The notes: a model not told the origin generated them from the sequence alone. Counted from the first letter of the stretch, positions 1 through 7,092 are shown. The stretch is 28,850 nt of DNA from Candidatus Hydrogenedens sp. (GCA_035378955.1 DAOSUS010000001.1:115671-144520); one strand, 5' to 3'. A program made the numbers and translations.

Positions 1-14
1 TATAGGTTGTCTTT

Positions 15-812
15 TTATCTAAAACCTAAGACATTCATCATGTCATAGAGGCCGGGTTTGTTTGCGTAAGCGTATCGGGCGGCACGGATAGCACCCCGGG
101 CAAAGTTATCGCGATTGTGGGCTATATGGGTCAATTGTATTCGTTCTCCGTGTCCGATAAAGTAAACTGTGTGTTCTCCTACGACATCGCCACCACGAAC
201 TGCCAGCACACCGATTTCATCTTTCTTTCGCGGTCCAATAACTCCTTCTCTGCCATATACAGCCTGTGTTTGTAAATTCAGGTTCAGTCCATCGGCTACT
301 TCTTTTACCAGTCGTAAGGCAGTTCCACTGGGGCTGTCTTTCTTTTGATTATGGTGAATTTCTACAATTTCTACATTATAATCTAAACCTAAACACTCCG
401 AAACTTCCTTTACTAAACGGAATAATAAATTTACGCCTACACTCATATTGGGTGCATATACAATAGGTATTTCCTGTGCATATTGTTTCAGGGTCTGCTC
501 CTGCTCGGCAGATAATCCTGTTGTGCCAATTACAATCCCTTTTTTTAGTTGATAGGCTATCTCTGCATGTTGCAGCGAAGAAGAAGGTTGGGTAAAATCT
601 ATCAATACATCTGCTTTCTGTATTTCTGTTTTCGCATCACTCCCTAAAGAGATTTCTTTGGGGGTGGATTTCTCGCCACCGTAAGAAATTACTCGACCGG
701 CAAATTGAGGCAAGTCAAAAGCGCCACATACCTGAATGTCTTCTTCCCAGCCTGACACTTCCAGTATTCTTCGACCCATCTTACCTAATGCACCTGCCAC
801 ACAAATCCGCAT
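15..812 (-). CDS. dapB: 4-hydroxy-tetrahydrodipicolinate reductase
   Basis: Reduces the dihydrodipicolinate precursor with NAD(P)H in the cytosolic lysine/diaminopimelate pathway, which also feeds peptidoglycan. The 265 residues match the usual length. The N-terminal dinucleotide-binding loop GALGKMGRR lies at residues 7-15, GTTGLS lies near 96, and the substrate/catalytic segment HHNQKKDSPSGTA lies at 153-165 with the expected His-His, Lys and SGT residues. The ATG has a good AAAGGAG ribosome site about 8 nt upstream. It lies 45 nt downstream of the YhhN-family gene on the same strand, so it may be the last gene of that run. Nothing looks broken. Function is assigned from family motifs and is very likely right. 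Confidence 0.96.
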   Translation of the reverse strand: MRICVAGALGKMGRRILEVSGWEEDIQVCGAFDLPQFAGRVISYGGEKSTPKEISLGSDAKTEIQKADVLIDFTQPSSSLQHAEIAYQLKKGIVIGTTGLSAEQEQTLKQYAQEIPIVYAPNMSVGVNLLFRLVKEVSECLGLDYNVEIVEIHHNQKKDSPSGTALRLVKEVADGLNLNLQTQAVYGREGVIGPRKKDEIGVLAVRGGDVVGEHTVYFIGHGERIQLTHIAHNRDNFARGAIRAARYAYANKPGLYDMMNVLGFR

Positions 813-857
813 ACTTTGTCTCCTTTATTCTTATTGTTTTGTTATTCCTAAGTTATA

Positions 858-1517
858 TTAGTTTATCCATAGGGGTGTTGACGCTAAAAATACCTGACCT
901 AAAAAGTATAAGGGACCACCGATAAGGAAATTCCATTTGTCCGCAGTCTTAAATCGGTCACGAGCAACAAATATATCGGAGGCATAAAAAATAAGAGCCC
1001 CTAAGGGTAAATTCCACAAACCGCCGTATGCCCAGGCACCTATTGCGAACGATACCATGCAACTAATGATTATCATATACATATATACAGGAATTCGCAT
1101 ATCACCGAGGTTGGGATTTAACCAAAATCCAATAGCAATGGCAGGCACAAGAGATACACCCATAGCCGAAATTGTTAAAGACCAATCCACCTGAGCAAAG
1201 AAAAATGCAAGGATATAACAAACATGTGCTAATAAAAAGGAAACCAAACCGAGCAGAAAAATAACGGAATTTCTTGATAATAAAAATAAATCACCCCACC
1301 AGGAGCATACCAAACCGACAATAATCCATATCATTGTAATGTGAAGAGAATCCGGCACATCATAGAGCCAATAAGTGGAAAATGCTATGTATAAAAAACA
1401 ATTAGACGCCATCATTTTACCAATAGCCCGTGTCCATGGTTTCTTTTTATACTCTCCATACAAGCACATTAACAAAAAGAACGCCATTACTATAACAGCA
1501 GAAATAACATGTTGCAT
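858..1517 (-). CDS. YhhN/TMEM86-family membrane protein (lysoplasmalogenase-like)
   Basis: A 219-residue integral membrane protein with about seven or eight hydrophobic helices. Family hallmarks are visible: an Asp in a helix (SWWGDLFLL), then GLVSFLLAHVCYILAFF, and later GALIFYASDIFVARDRF. These match the YhhN/TMEM86 family, some animal members of which hydrolyse the vinyl-ether bond of lysoplasmalogens. The activity of bacterial members is less certain. The ATG follows an AAAGGAG site 8 nt upstream. It lies between a small membrane peptide gene and dapB on the same strand. Family membership is well supported; the substrate is not. Confidence 0.85.
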   Translation of the reverse strand: MQHVISAVIVMAFFLLMCLYGEYKKKPWTRAIGKMMASNCFLYIAFSTYWLYDVPDSLHITMIWIIVGLVCSWWGDLFLLSRNSVIFLLGLVSFLLAHVCYILAFFFAQVDWSLTISAMGVSLVPAIAIGFWLNPNLGDMRIPVYMYMIIISCMVSFAIGAWAYGGLWNLPLGALIFYASDIFVARDRFKTADKWNFLIGGPLYFLGQVFLASTPLWIN

Positions 1518-1622
1518 TAAACGGCTCTCCTTTAAATACAGCTGAATTGATTGTAAAACAAATAAAGAGCCAATAACAAAAAAATAAGAAAATACTCGCG
1601 GTGATATATAATAAAATAAGGC

Positions 1623-1727
1623 TTATCCGCGAATTTTTACAATAATGATAACTAATATTATAGGTATTAATACTGCAATTGTCCACTTATATTCAATTGC
1701 AAATTGGATAATTTGACCTATGTCCAT
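1623..1727 (-). CDS. 34-residue single-helix membrane peptide
   Basis: A short gene of 34 codons plus TAA. It begins MDIGQIIQFAIEYKW, continues with one hydrophobic helix rich in Ile, Val and Leu, and ends in the basic tail VKIRG. This looks like a single-pass small protein with a positively charged C-terminus. The support is the start region: an AAGGAT ribosome site overlaps the stop codon of the upstream zinc-binding protein gene, about 7 nt before the ATG, and only 10 nt separate the two reading frames. That tight spacing suggests translational coupling and perhaps a shared role. I do not recognise a family. The alternative is a chance ORF in AT-rich spacer, but the ribosome site argues against this. 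Confidence 0.6.
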   Translation of the reverse strand: MDIGQIIQFAIEYKWTIAVLIPIILVIIIVKIRG

Positions 1728-1737
1728 AAACAAATCC

Positions 1738-2535
1738 TTATTTTAATCCGAAGAAAACACCTATTCCAATGGCGATAAGTCCTAAAATTATTCCCGGTAT
1801 ACACATGAGCCGATTAAAAGCGGTATCCTCTGTCCAGAGTAGTCCATATCCATTCCAGAAGGCAGAACCTCCCGCTAAAAGAATTACGGAATAGGAAAAG
1901 AATGAAGGGAAAAATGGAGATTGGCTGTTTTTTAGGAGTGGAATAGAGAGGATAACGGCTAAAATGGCACTTATTAATCCACTTACCCACATAGGCGTTG
2001 GTTTTGGTGCACTTGCTGTTAATATTCGAAATTCATTGGGGTCATCGCTGGGCTTCCGTTTTAAGTGTTTATAACCAGCAGGGGCAGGTTCAGCCTTTTC
2101 TTGATGTTCAGCACTTGCGGAAAAAGGATTATCAACAGTTCCTTTTTCTGTAATCTCTTCTACATCGCCTATCCATCCTTTTTTCTCATCAGTTTTTGTC
2201 TCTTTATCGGAAGTATCTGAAACTTTAATACGGATATCCCCCATTTCGGACATTAAATCCTCAAAACTTAACGATACCTTCTCTTCTTTCTTTTCGGGAA
2301 TAGCTGCTGATGGAGGAACTTTTTGGGTTTCCGTTGTTTTTGGAGGTGATAATTGCTGTTTAGGAACAGCACATAAACGGCATGCAATTTTACCGTCGGA
2401 TAAACGCACCAGATGTGTCCTGCATATGGGCTTTTGACAAGAAGGACACAGTACCCCGCAAGTTTTACATATAACTTTACCACACAAAGAGCATTTCGCT
2501 ACTGCTGGATTTTTATTACAAACGGAACAATTCAT
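1738..2535 (-). CDS. Cys-rich zinc-binding protein with three C-terminal membrane helices
   Basis: A 265-residue protein of unknown function. Residues 3-55 hold paired cysteines at 3/6, 15/18, 23/26, 30/33 and 52/55, plus C38 and H41, a spacing like B-box or treble-clef zinc modules. Residues about 60-180 are polar, low-complexity and charged, likely a flexible cytosolic linker. Residues about 182-265 form three hydrophobic helices. The topology suggests a membrane protein with a zinc-binding cytosolic head, a layout common in uncharacterised proteins of Planctomycetes-like bacteria. The next gene, a 34-residue membrane peptide, starts 10 nt after its stop. The upstream intergenic region is shared with the divergent PASTA lipoprotein gene. 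Confidence 0.75.
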   Translation of the reverse strand: MNCSVCNKNPAVAKCSLCGKVICKTCGVLCPSCQKPICRTHLVRLSDGKIACRLCAVPKQQLSPPKTTETQKVPPSAAIPEKKEEKVSLSFEDLMSEMGDIRIKVSDTSDKETKTDEKKGWIGDVEEITEKGTVDNPFSASAEHQEKAEPAPAGYKHLKRKPSDDPNEFRILTASAPKPTPMWVSGLISAILAVILSIPLLKNSQSPFFPSFFSYSVILLAGGSAFWNGYGLLWTEDTAFNRLMCIPGIILGLIAIGIGVFFGLK

Positions 2536-2586
2536 AACTTACCTTTTCTATTTTTCTATATCAAAATAATATAACACAAGATTAAA

Positions 2587-2622
2587 ATATTGTAATATTA
2601 TAGTTAATAAATTTTACAATAT
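2587..2622. promoter_or_regulatory. 9-bp inverted repeat in a divergent intergenic region, overlapping a possible promoter
   Basis: The arms ATATTGTAA (2587-2595) and TTACAATAT (2614-2622) are perfect inverted repeats separated by 18 nt. They lie between the zinc-binding protein gene (minus) and the PASTA lipoprotein gene (plus). The right arm overlaps TTTACA (2613-2618), which is 18 nt from TATAAT (2637-2642), a possible sigma-70 promoter that would leave a very short leader before the ATG at 2656. It could be an operator, or only AT-rich chance. Confidence 0.3.
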
Positions 2623-2655
2623 ATAAATCTGAAACCTATAATAGGGTAAGATGAT

Positions 2656-3957
2656 ATGAACAAATACATCAAGCAAGGGTTTTTCCTGATACTCGTTTTT
2701 TTCCTCTGTTCTGCTTGCACGAAAACTATTACTGTTCCGAATGTGGTTGGCTATCCGGAAAGTGTAGCTATGGATGAAATTCGGTCTGCTGGATTTTATT
2801 CTATATCCTTATCATATATGTATTCGGACGATGCTCCTGAAAATTATGTAATAAGTCAGGACCCTGTTGGTGGTTCAAAAGTTAATGAAGGAACGAATAT
2901 TACTCTTGTAATTTCCCGAGGTTCGGACAAAGTCGGTGTCCCGTATATAATTGGAATAACACAAAAAGAGGGTATAGAAATACTCAAGCAATCTTCTTTA
3001 AAAGTAGGGACTATTTCACGAGAGTTTTCGAATACCTATCCTCTGGGTTATATCATTTCACAAGAACCGAGATACGGAACGAAAGTTCTCTATGGGAGTA
3101 AGGTTAATATAACCATTTCCTTAGGTAAAATTCCTGACCCTTATGAACTGCGTCCAATCACCCGTGAAAGGGCCATTCGTATTGCTTGTTATGTAAGGAA
3201 GACGAAAATCCGTTCTGAAGATGGAACCCTCGTTCCGATAGCATGGTCTATGATAAATCAAGCCTGTCAGGATAGAAGTCTGTTATTGCAATATTTGATT
3301 GCTTCGACACCGGACCCTGTTCCCGAATCTGAGCCGATACTTGACCCGAATGAATTAACCGCAGACACTATCCAGCAAGTTATTTCTCATCCTTATGTAG
3401 ATGTGGCTTCGATGAATATTACAGGTCCTTTAATTGTGTTCCAAAATCTTGTATCAACAAACGATATTACTTTCCCCAACGAACCTATACATGTCTATTG
3501 GCCCTATTATCATGCCGTTGCTGTAAATGTTGAAGGTAATGTCTGTATAATGGACCTATCCATACAGGACGAACCCATTCCTATCGGCGAATGGACGGCG
3601 AAATTAAGCAATGAAACGACCTGCGAAGAAGTTAGTGAAAAGGGATACTGGGAGATATGGTCTTATTGGTTGTCATTGATGAGCAACTGGCAGGTAGAAG
3701 AGACACCCGAAAAACTTTGTGGCTATACTATAACTCCTATACTTACCTTCCGTTCGGACCAGAAACCTCAAATTCAAGGGGTCATAGATGCCTTATCTAC
3801 ACTTGTTGTTCAAACCTATGCCTTCCAGACATTGGTAATGGATAATTATGGTATTGATCTACCCATAGAAGTTGTTCCATTCATAACATCCTTATATACC
3901 CCGGGTACTATTAATGACTTATGTTCATGGGTTCCTTTCCTTTTTTGCCAGCAATAG
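2656..3957 (+). CDS. PASTA-domain lipoprotein with protein-glutaminase-like C-terminal domain
   Basis: A 433-residue secreted lipoprotein. The signal peptide ends in lipobox LCSAC, with C21 as the predicted lipidated residue. Two PASTA domains follow (about 27-90 and 94-158), each with the PNVVG- or PYIIG-like start and the VISQ-P-G pattern; in other proteins such domains bind peptidoglycan or muropeptides. The C-terminal part has an ACQDRS helix (C204), then YWPYYHAVAV (H286), then CIMDLS (D300), followed by PIPIGEW. This order and spacing resemble the Cys-His-Asp of protein-glutaminase, a transglutaminase-like fold, though the region between Cys and His is longer here. The catalytic assignment is inference from pattern. 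The gene ends in TAG directly followed by TAA. The cognate kinase-PASTA arrangement is absent. Confidence 0.75.
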   Translation: MNKYIKQGFFLILVFFLCSACTKTITVPNVVGYPESVAMDEIRSAGFYSISLSYMYSDDAPENYVISQDPVGGSKVNEGTNITLVISRGSDKVGVPYIIGITQKEGIEILKQSSLKVGTISREFSNTYPLGYIISQEPRYGTKVLYGSKVNITISLGKIPDPYELRPITRERAIRIACYVRKTKIRSEDGTLVPIAWSMINQACQDRSLLLQYLIASTPDPVPESEPILDPNELTADTIQQVISHPYVDVASMNITGPLIVFQNLVSTNDITFPNEPIHVYWPYYHAVAVNVEGNVCIMDLSIQDEPIPIGEWTAKLSNETTCEEVSEKGYWEIWSYWLSLMSNWQVEETPEKLCGYTITPILTFRSDQKPQIQGVIDALSTLVVQTYAFQTLVMDNYGIDLPIEVVPFITSLYTPGTINDLCSWVPFLFCQQ

Positions 3958-4045
3958 TAAATGAACATAATTTTTAAACAATGTCAATCAAATTTTCCTG
4001 TTATTTTGTGTAAAATTGATTTCTTCACAATTTTAAATTTTTTTC

Positions 4046-4074
4046 TTGATTACCTTTCTATTGATTGTTATAAT
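4046..4074 (+). promoter_or_regulatory. Sigma-70-type promoter for the decapeptide-repeat gene
   Basis: TTGATT (4046-4051) and TATAAT (4069-4074) are separated by exactly 17 nt in a non-coding AT-rich gap. A start near 4081 would give a leader of about 23 nt that holds the AAAAGGA ribosome site (4091-4097) before the ATG at 4104. Confidence 0.6.
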
Positions 4075-4103
4075 TATTTTAATATTTTAGAAAAGGACGA
4101 ATA

Positions 4104-4553
4104 ATGAATAAACAAATGTATCGAGGTATCCGCAAACAATCAAGCATAACTGTCTTTGGACTTCCACTCATTGATATTTCCCTCGGTCCGGATATAGAAA
4201 AGAATGAAATGCGAGGATATGCTAACGGCATTATTGCGATTGGTGATATTGCTAAAGGCTGGATTGCGATTGGTGGACTGGCAATGGGTATCGTTTCTTT
4301 CGGTGGTTTATCTATCGGTATTATCTCAATAGGTGGATTATCTCTTGGTCTCATTGCATTAGGAGGTTTTGTTATGGGAGGTGTGTGTATAGGAGGCTTT
4401 TCGATTGGTGCTGTAGCGGTTGGTGGTGGTGCGATTGGCTATTATGCCTTCGGTGGCGGAGCATGGGGTAAATATGTTATTTCAGCGGCAAAGCGTGCTA
4501 CAGAAGCCATTGAGTTCTTTAAACAATGGTTTCCCTTCTTACCAATACTATAA
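4104..4553 (+). CDS. Glycine/hydrophobic decapeptide-repeat protein
   Basis: A 149-residue protein of unknown function. After a 40-residue N-terminus come eight in-phase 10-residue repeats (41-120), such as KGWIAIGGLA, MGIVSFGGLS, IGIISIGGLS and LGLIALGGFV. The consensus is x-G-hydrophobic-x-x-hydrophobic-G-G-x-x, with a half-period of five. The last 30 residues are amphipathic and include RATEAIEFFKQW. No signal peptide is evident. The regular period could fold as a beta-helix (as in pentapeptide repeats) or pack in membranes as a glycine-zipper-like unit; I cannot decide which. An AAAAGGA site precedes the ATG by 6 nt and a good promoter lies upstream. It is followed by a four-helix membrane protein on the same strand. 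Confidence 0.75.
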   Translation: MNKQMYRGIRKQSSITVFGLPLIDISLGPDIEKNEMRGYANGIIAIGDIAKGWIAIGGLAMGIVSFGGLSIGIISIGGLSLGLIALGGFVMGGVCIGGFSIGAVAVGGGAIGYYAFGGGAWGKYVISAAKRATEAIEFFKQWFPFLPIL

Positions 4554-4625
4554 AGAAAGTTTCCTAGAAATCACTTAATCAAAAGATAATTCTACCAGTA
4601 GTCGAAGGATTTATCTTAATAAATA

Positions 4626-5063
4626 ATGTCTAATCATCTACGAAATCCTGGTTTTTACCTTATGATAATGGGGTGGTGGTTTATGCTCTTCTTTGTAATC
4701 CATTTACTGATATATCCTATACCTGTTTATTTCTTCTCCTATATTCGATATTTTGGAGCCGCTATTATCGTTGGGGTCTTTACATTTGCCTTAGGATTTT
4801 TAAATGCAAAAAATAATTTCTGGAGCCGATTAAATCTTTGGGGAAAATATTTGGCTCTTGTGGGTTTTTATTCAATAAGTGTTTTGTTTGTGCTTATTAA
4901 TTCCATTTTAATGGAAATGTATATATCCGTGAAGTTCTTTGATTTAGCCAATGATAGTGATTTTGAAATGGTGGGTTTACCTTCCGTGGTAATCTACTTT
5001 GCTATTGGCATGTTATTCGTGATAATTGTTAGTATATCCCATAAATTCCAACAAAAAGATTAA
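4626..5063 (+). CDS. Four-helix integral membrane protein of unknown function
   Basis: A 145-residue protein with four predicted membrane helices: about 10-33, 38-60, 74-96 and 117-140. It ends in a short basic tail (SHKFQQKD). I do not recognise a family. The ribosome site is weak: AAGGA lies about 16 nt before the ATG, so the start could be wrong or expression low. It sits 72 nt after the decapeptide-repeat gene with no obvious terminator between, so co-transcription is possible. A functional link to that repeat protein is only suggested by position. Confidence 0.65.
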   Translation: MSNHLRNPGFYLMIMGWWFMLFFVIHLLIYPIPVYFFSYIRYFGAAIIVGVFTFALGFLNAKNNFWSRLNLWGKYLALVGFYSISVLFVLINSILMEMYISVKFFDLANDSDFEMVGLPSVVIYFAIGMLFVIIVSISHKFQQKD

Positions 5064-5136
5064 GTAAAAAATAGAAACAATAGATATCCTTTTTTAAGTG
5101 TTTATCATAAAGAAAAAATAAAGAAGGAGTTTTTTT

Positions 5137-5910
5137 GTGAGTTATCGCTGGATAGTAAGTGATATAGATGGTTGTCTTACACCGGAAACCTCAGAAGCAT
5201 GGAATTGGAATACCTTTAAACAATTAGCCGAATTTTTTCATAAAAGGAAGAGGAATGGTTCCTATCCTGTTCCGTTAATTTTATGCACAGGCAGACCTCA
5301 GCCGTATGTAGAAGTCTGGGCAAAAATTTTTGATTTGCAAGCTCCCCTTGTATGTGAAAATGGAGCAGTAATTTATACCTTAAAGGACAATGTTTCACGA
5401 TTTGGTCCCGGTGTAACACCCGAAAAAATTCAAGGATTACGCAATCTGCGATTGTTCATTGAGAAGGAACTTTTACCTGAACAACCCGAAGTCATTTATC
5501 AATTTGGTAAAGAAGCTCAACTTTCTTTGTTTAGTCAAAAACCAGAATTGTTCCGTGGAATGATAGACAGGATTAATGATTTTGTTAAACAACAAGGGGG
5601 ACCCAAATTGGTTATTCAACCAAGCCATTATTATTTAAATATTTCACTTGATGGGGTTAATAAAGGCGAAGCCATCAAGGTTATATTAAGCGAATTAGGC
5701 TCTAACCGTGATGAAGCAGTAGGTATTGGAGACACCTTAGGGGATATTGCTATTCGTGAACAAGTAGCCTTTTTTGCATGCCCTGCCAATGCCCATAAAG
5801 AAATAAAGGAATATGCAGATTACATTTCCCCTTACCCGGACATTTTAGGTGTATTAGACATTCTGCAACATCAGCCCTTTTTATCCGTGTGGGATTTGGT
5901 CTCCGATTAA
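5137..5910 (+). CDS. HAD-superfamily phosphatase (Cof/sucrose-phosphatase-like)
   Basis: A 257-residue cytosolic hydrolase, probably dephosphorylating a small phosphorylated metabolite through an aspartyl-phosphate intermediate. All four HAD motifs are visible: SDIDGC near residue 8 with nucleophile and acid Asp, LCTGRP near 49, the Lys of NKGEA near 174, and GIGDTLGD near 197. The cap inserted between motifs II and III is typical of the Cof, mannosyl-3-phosphoglycerate phosphatase and sucrose-phosphatase groups. The start is GTG, chosen because AAGGAG (5124-5129) lies 7 nt upstream. Its stop codon overlaps the stop of the convergent DUF486 gene. The substrate cannot be told from sequence alone. 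Confidence 0.88.
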   Translation: MSYRWIVSDIDGCLTPETSEAWNWNTFKQLAEFFHKRKRNGSYPVPLILCTGRPQPYVEVWAKIFDLQAPLVCENGAVIYTLKDNVSRFGPGVTPEKIQGLRNLRLFIEKELLPEQPEVIYQFGKEAQLSLFSQKPELFRGMIDRINDFVKQQGGPKLVIQPSHYYLNISLDGVNKGEAIKVILSELGSNRDEAVGIGDTLGDIAIREQVAFFACPANAHKEIKEYADYISPYPDILGVLDILQHQPFLSVWDLVSD

Positions 5911-6260
5911 TTGGTGAACATGCCGCGGAACATAAAATATACAGCGCCGACAAGGCAGAAAGAGGCCCATACGAAATCCATACGAATTTGCTCTTTCATA
6001 TATAAAACAGAAAAGATAGCAAATACAATCATGGTAATAACTTCTTGAAGTACCTTTAACTGACTTAAACTGAGAAATTGAAATCCGATACGATTGGCAG
6101 GGACCTAAAGGCAGTATTCAAAGAATGCTACAAACCAACTGAATACTATTGCCATAAATAAGGGTTTACTTTTTAAATCTTTTAAATGTCCATACCACGC
6201 ATAAGTCATGAACAGATTTGATAATATCAATAAAATAATCGGAGCAGAACGATACCACAT
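5907..6260 (-). pseudogene. DUF486 (DMT-like) small membrane protein gene interrupted by one in-frame TAG
   Basis: Reading down from ATG at 6260 gives MWYRSAPIILLILSNLFMTY, then AWYGHLK, then SWFVAFFEYCL. A TAG follows at 6105-6107 (codon 52), and the same frame resumes with VPANRIGFQ, QLKVLQEVITM and LVGAVYFMFRG, ending at TAA (5907-5909). The total is 118 codons, the usual DUF486 length of four helices. The family normally has Gln between EYCL and VPANR, so a single CAG-to-TAG change explains it. There is no frameshift or other damage. It may be a recent nonsense mutation, a sequence error, or a read-through codon. TAG ends at least two other genes here, so general TAG reassignment is unlikely. 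The ribosome site is weak (AGGTG). Confidence 0.85.
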
Positions 6261-6409
6261 ATAAAAAAACACCTAATTGTATTTTGAAACGGGATTAATT
6301 TTAAGGAGAATGATAATATAATAACACATTTTCGCCTGAGATAAAAAATTCTTATAATTATCCAATTCTTACGACTGTATTTTTCCGAGATATACCTTCC
6401 GTATCATAG

Positions 6410-6447
6410 TGAAACGAGTGTTTCATTTCTCCATATAAAATTGAAAC
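6410..6447. promoter_or_regulatory. Candidate activator site upstream of the sigma-54 promoter
   Basis: TGAAACGAGTGTTTCA (6410-6425) has perfect 6-bp arms around GAGT. The half-site TGAAAC recurs at 6442-6447, 32 nt downstream, close to three helical turns. The position about 70-110 bp before the -24 element suits an enhancer-binding protein site. The sequence is seen directly; the role is inference. Confidence 0.45.
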
Positions 6448-6518
6448 ATTCGGCACTTTGTTTATTCACAGGACTGCCTAAACCCCGTAGTTTTATATAC
6501 TTTTTGATCATCCTTACA

Positions 6519-6534
6519 TGGCACGATGTTTGCT
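6519..6534 (+). promoter_or_regulatory. Sigma-54 (-24/-12) promoter for the Hsp20 operon
   Basis: TGGCACGATGTTTGCT matches the consensus TGGCAC-N5-TTGCW at every conserved position, including the invariant GG and GC at the right spacing. Transcription would begin near 6545, about 54 nt before the first Hsp20 start. Sigma-54 promoters need an ATP-dependent activator; a candidate site lies upstream. No sigma-54 or activator gene is in this window. Confidence 0.8.
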
Positions 6535-6598
6535 TAAATTAAAATGACAATTGAACAACAAAGAAAAACCTAAACCTTAACAAAAGGAGGTATGACCT

Positions 6599-7063
6599 AT
6601 GAGAAGATGGTGGGACCCAATTCAAGAGTTAGAACAACTCAAACGCGAAATGGATGATTTATTCCGCACATTCAGCGAGGATGTGTGGGACATCCCTTCG
6701 TTCCGCTTCTCGTTCCTACCGGGCGTCTCCACACGCACCTATCCTCTCGTCAATCTTGCAGAGGATAAGGATAATGTCTATGTGGAGGCACTGGCTCCGG
6801 GTATTGACCCCGAAACGCTGGAAGTCTCCGTGCTTAATAATACCGTCCGTATTGCAGGGGAAAAACCTGCGATAAAGGATGTGAAACCGGAGGCATTCCA
6901 TCGCAATGAACGCGGTGCTGGGAAATTCATCCGCACTTTATCGCTCCCTGTCGAAGTAGATGCCGATAAAGTAAAGGCAGAGTATAAGAACGGTATCCTT
7001 CTGTTAACTCTGCCTAAAGCCGAATCCGCAAAACCCAAGCAAATTTCAATAACTGTAAATTAA
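6599..7063 (+). CDS. Small heat-shock protein, Hsp20 family (first of three)
   Basis: A 154-residue ATP-independent chaperone that holds unfolding proteins, usually as large oligomers. The N-terminal arm (1-46) is aromatic and charged. The alpha-crystallin domain spans about 47-140 and ends with AEYKNGILLLTLPKAE, the family's A-x-x-x-NGxL signature. The C-terminal ISITV carries the I-x-I oligomer anchor. The ATG is preceded by AAAAGGAGG at good spacing. It is the first gene after the sigma-54 promoter, and 29 nt separate it from the next Hsp20 gene. Its C-terminus (AKPKQISITV) is nearly the same as that of the second gene, hinting at tandem duplication. Confidence 0.95.
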   Translation: MRRWWDPIQELEQLKREMDDLFRTFSEDVWDIPSFRFSFLPGVSTRTYPLVNLAEDKDNVYVEALAPGIDPETLEVSVLNNTVRIAGEKPAIKDVKPEAFHRNERGAGKFIRTLSLPVEVDADKVKAEYKNGILLLTLPKAESAKPKQISITVN

Positions 7064-7092
7064 TAACCCATAACAAAAAGGAGGTGTTGGCT

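Larger units (their letters stand above)
6261..6598. other. 338-base intergenic region upstream of the Hsp20 operon
   Basis: No gene is seen. The left part would carry the weak leader of the DUF486 gene (minus). The right part holds a TGAAAC-based palindrome, a second half-site and a sigma-54 promoter for the Hsp20 genes, each listed separately. The leader after the promoter is about 50-55 nt and contains the ribosome site AAAAGGAGG (6582-6590). Confidence 0.7.

Noticed and set aside
1447..1686. 79-codon minus-strand ORF over the start of the YhhN gene
   Set aside because: It overlaps the well-supported YhhN start and its ribosome site in another frame, and the composition looks like translated AT-rich spacer. 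The 34-codon ORF at 1623-1727 explains this gap better.
7084..7092. Upstream GTG start for the second Hsp20
   Set aside because: The GTG lies inside the AAAAGGAGGTG ribosome site; ATG 7093 has proper spacing. The same argument moves the third Hsp20 start from 7536 to 7545.
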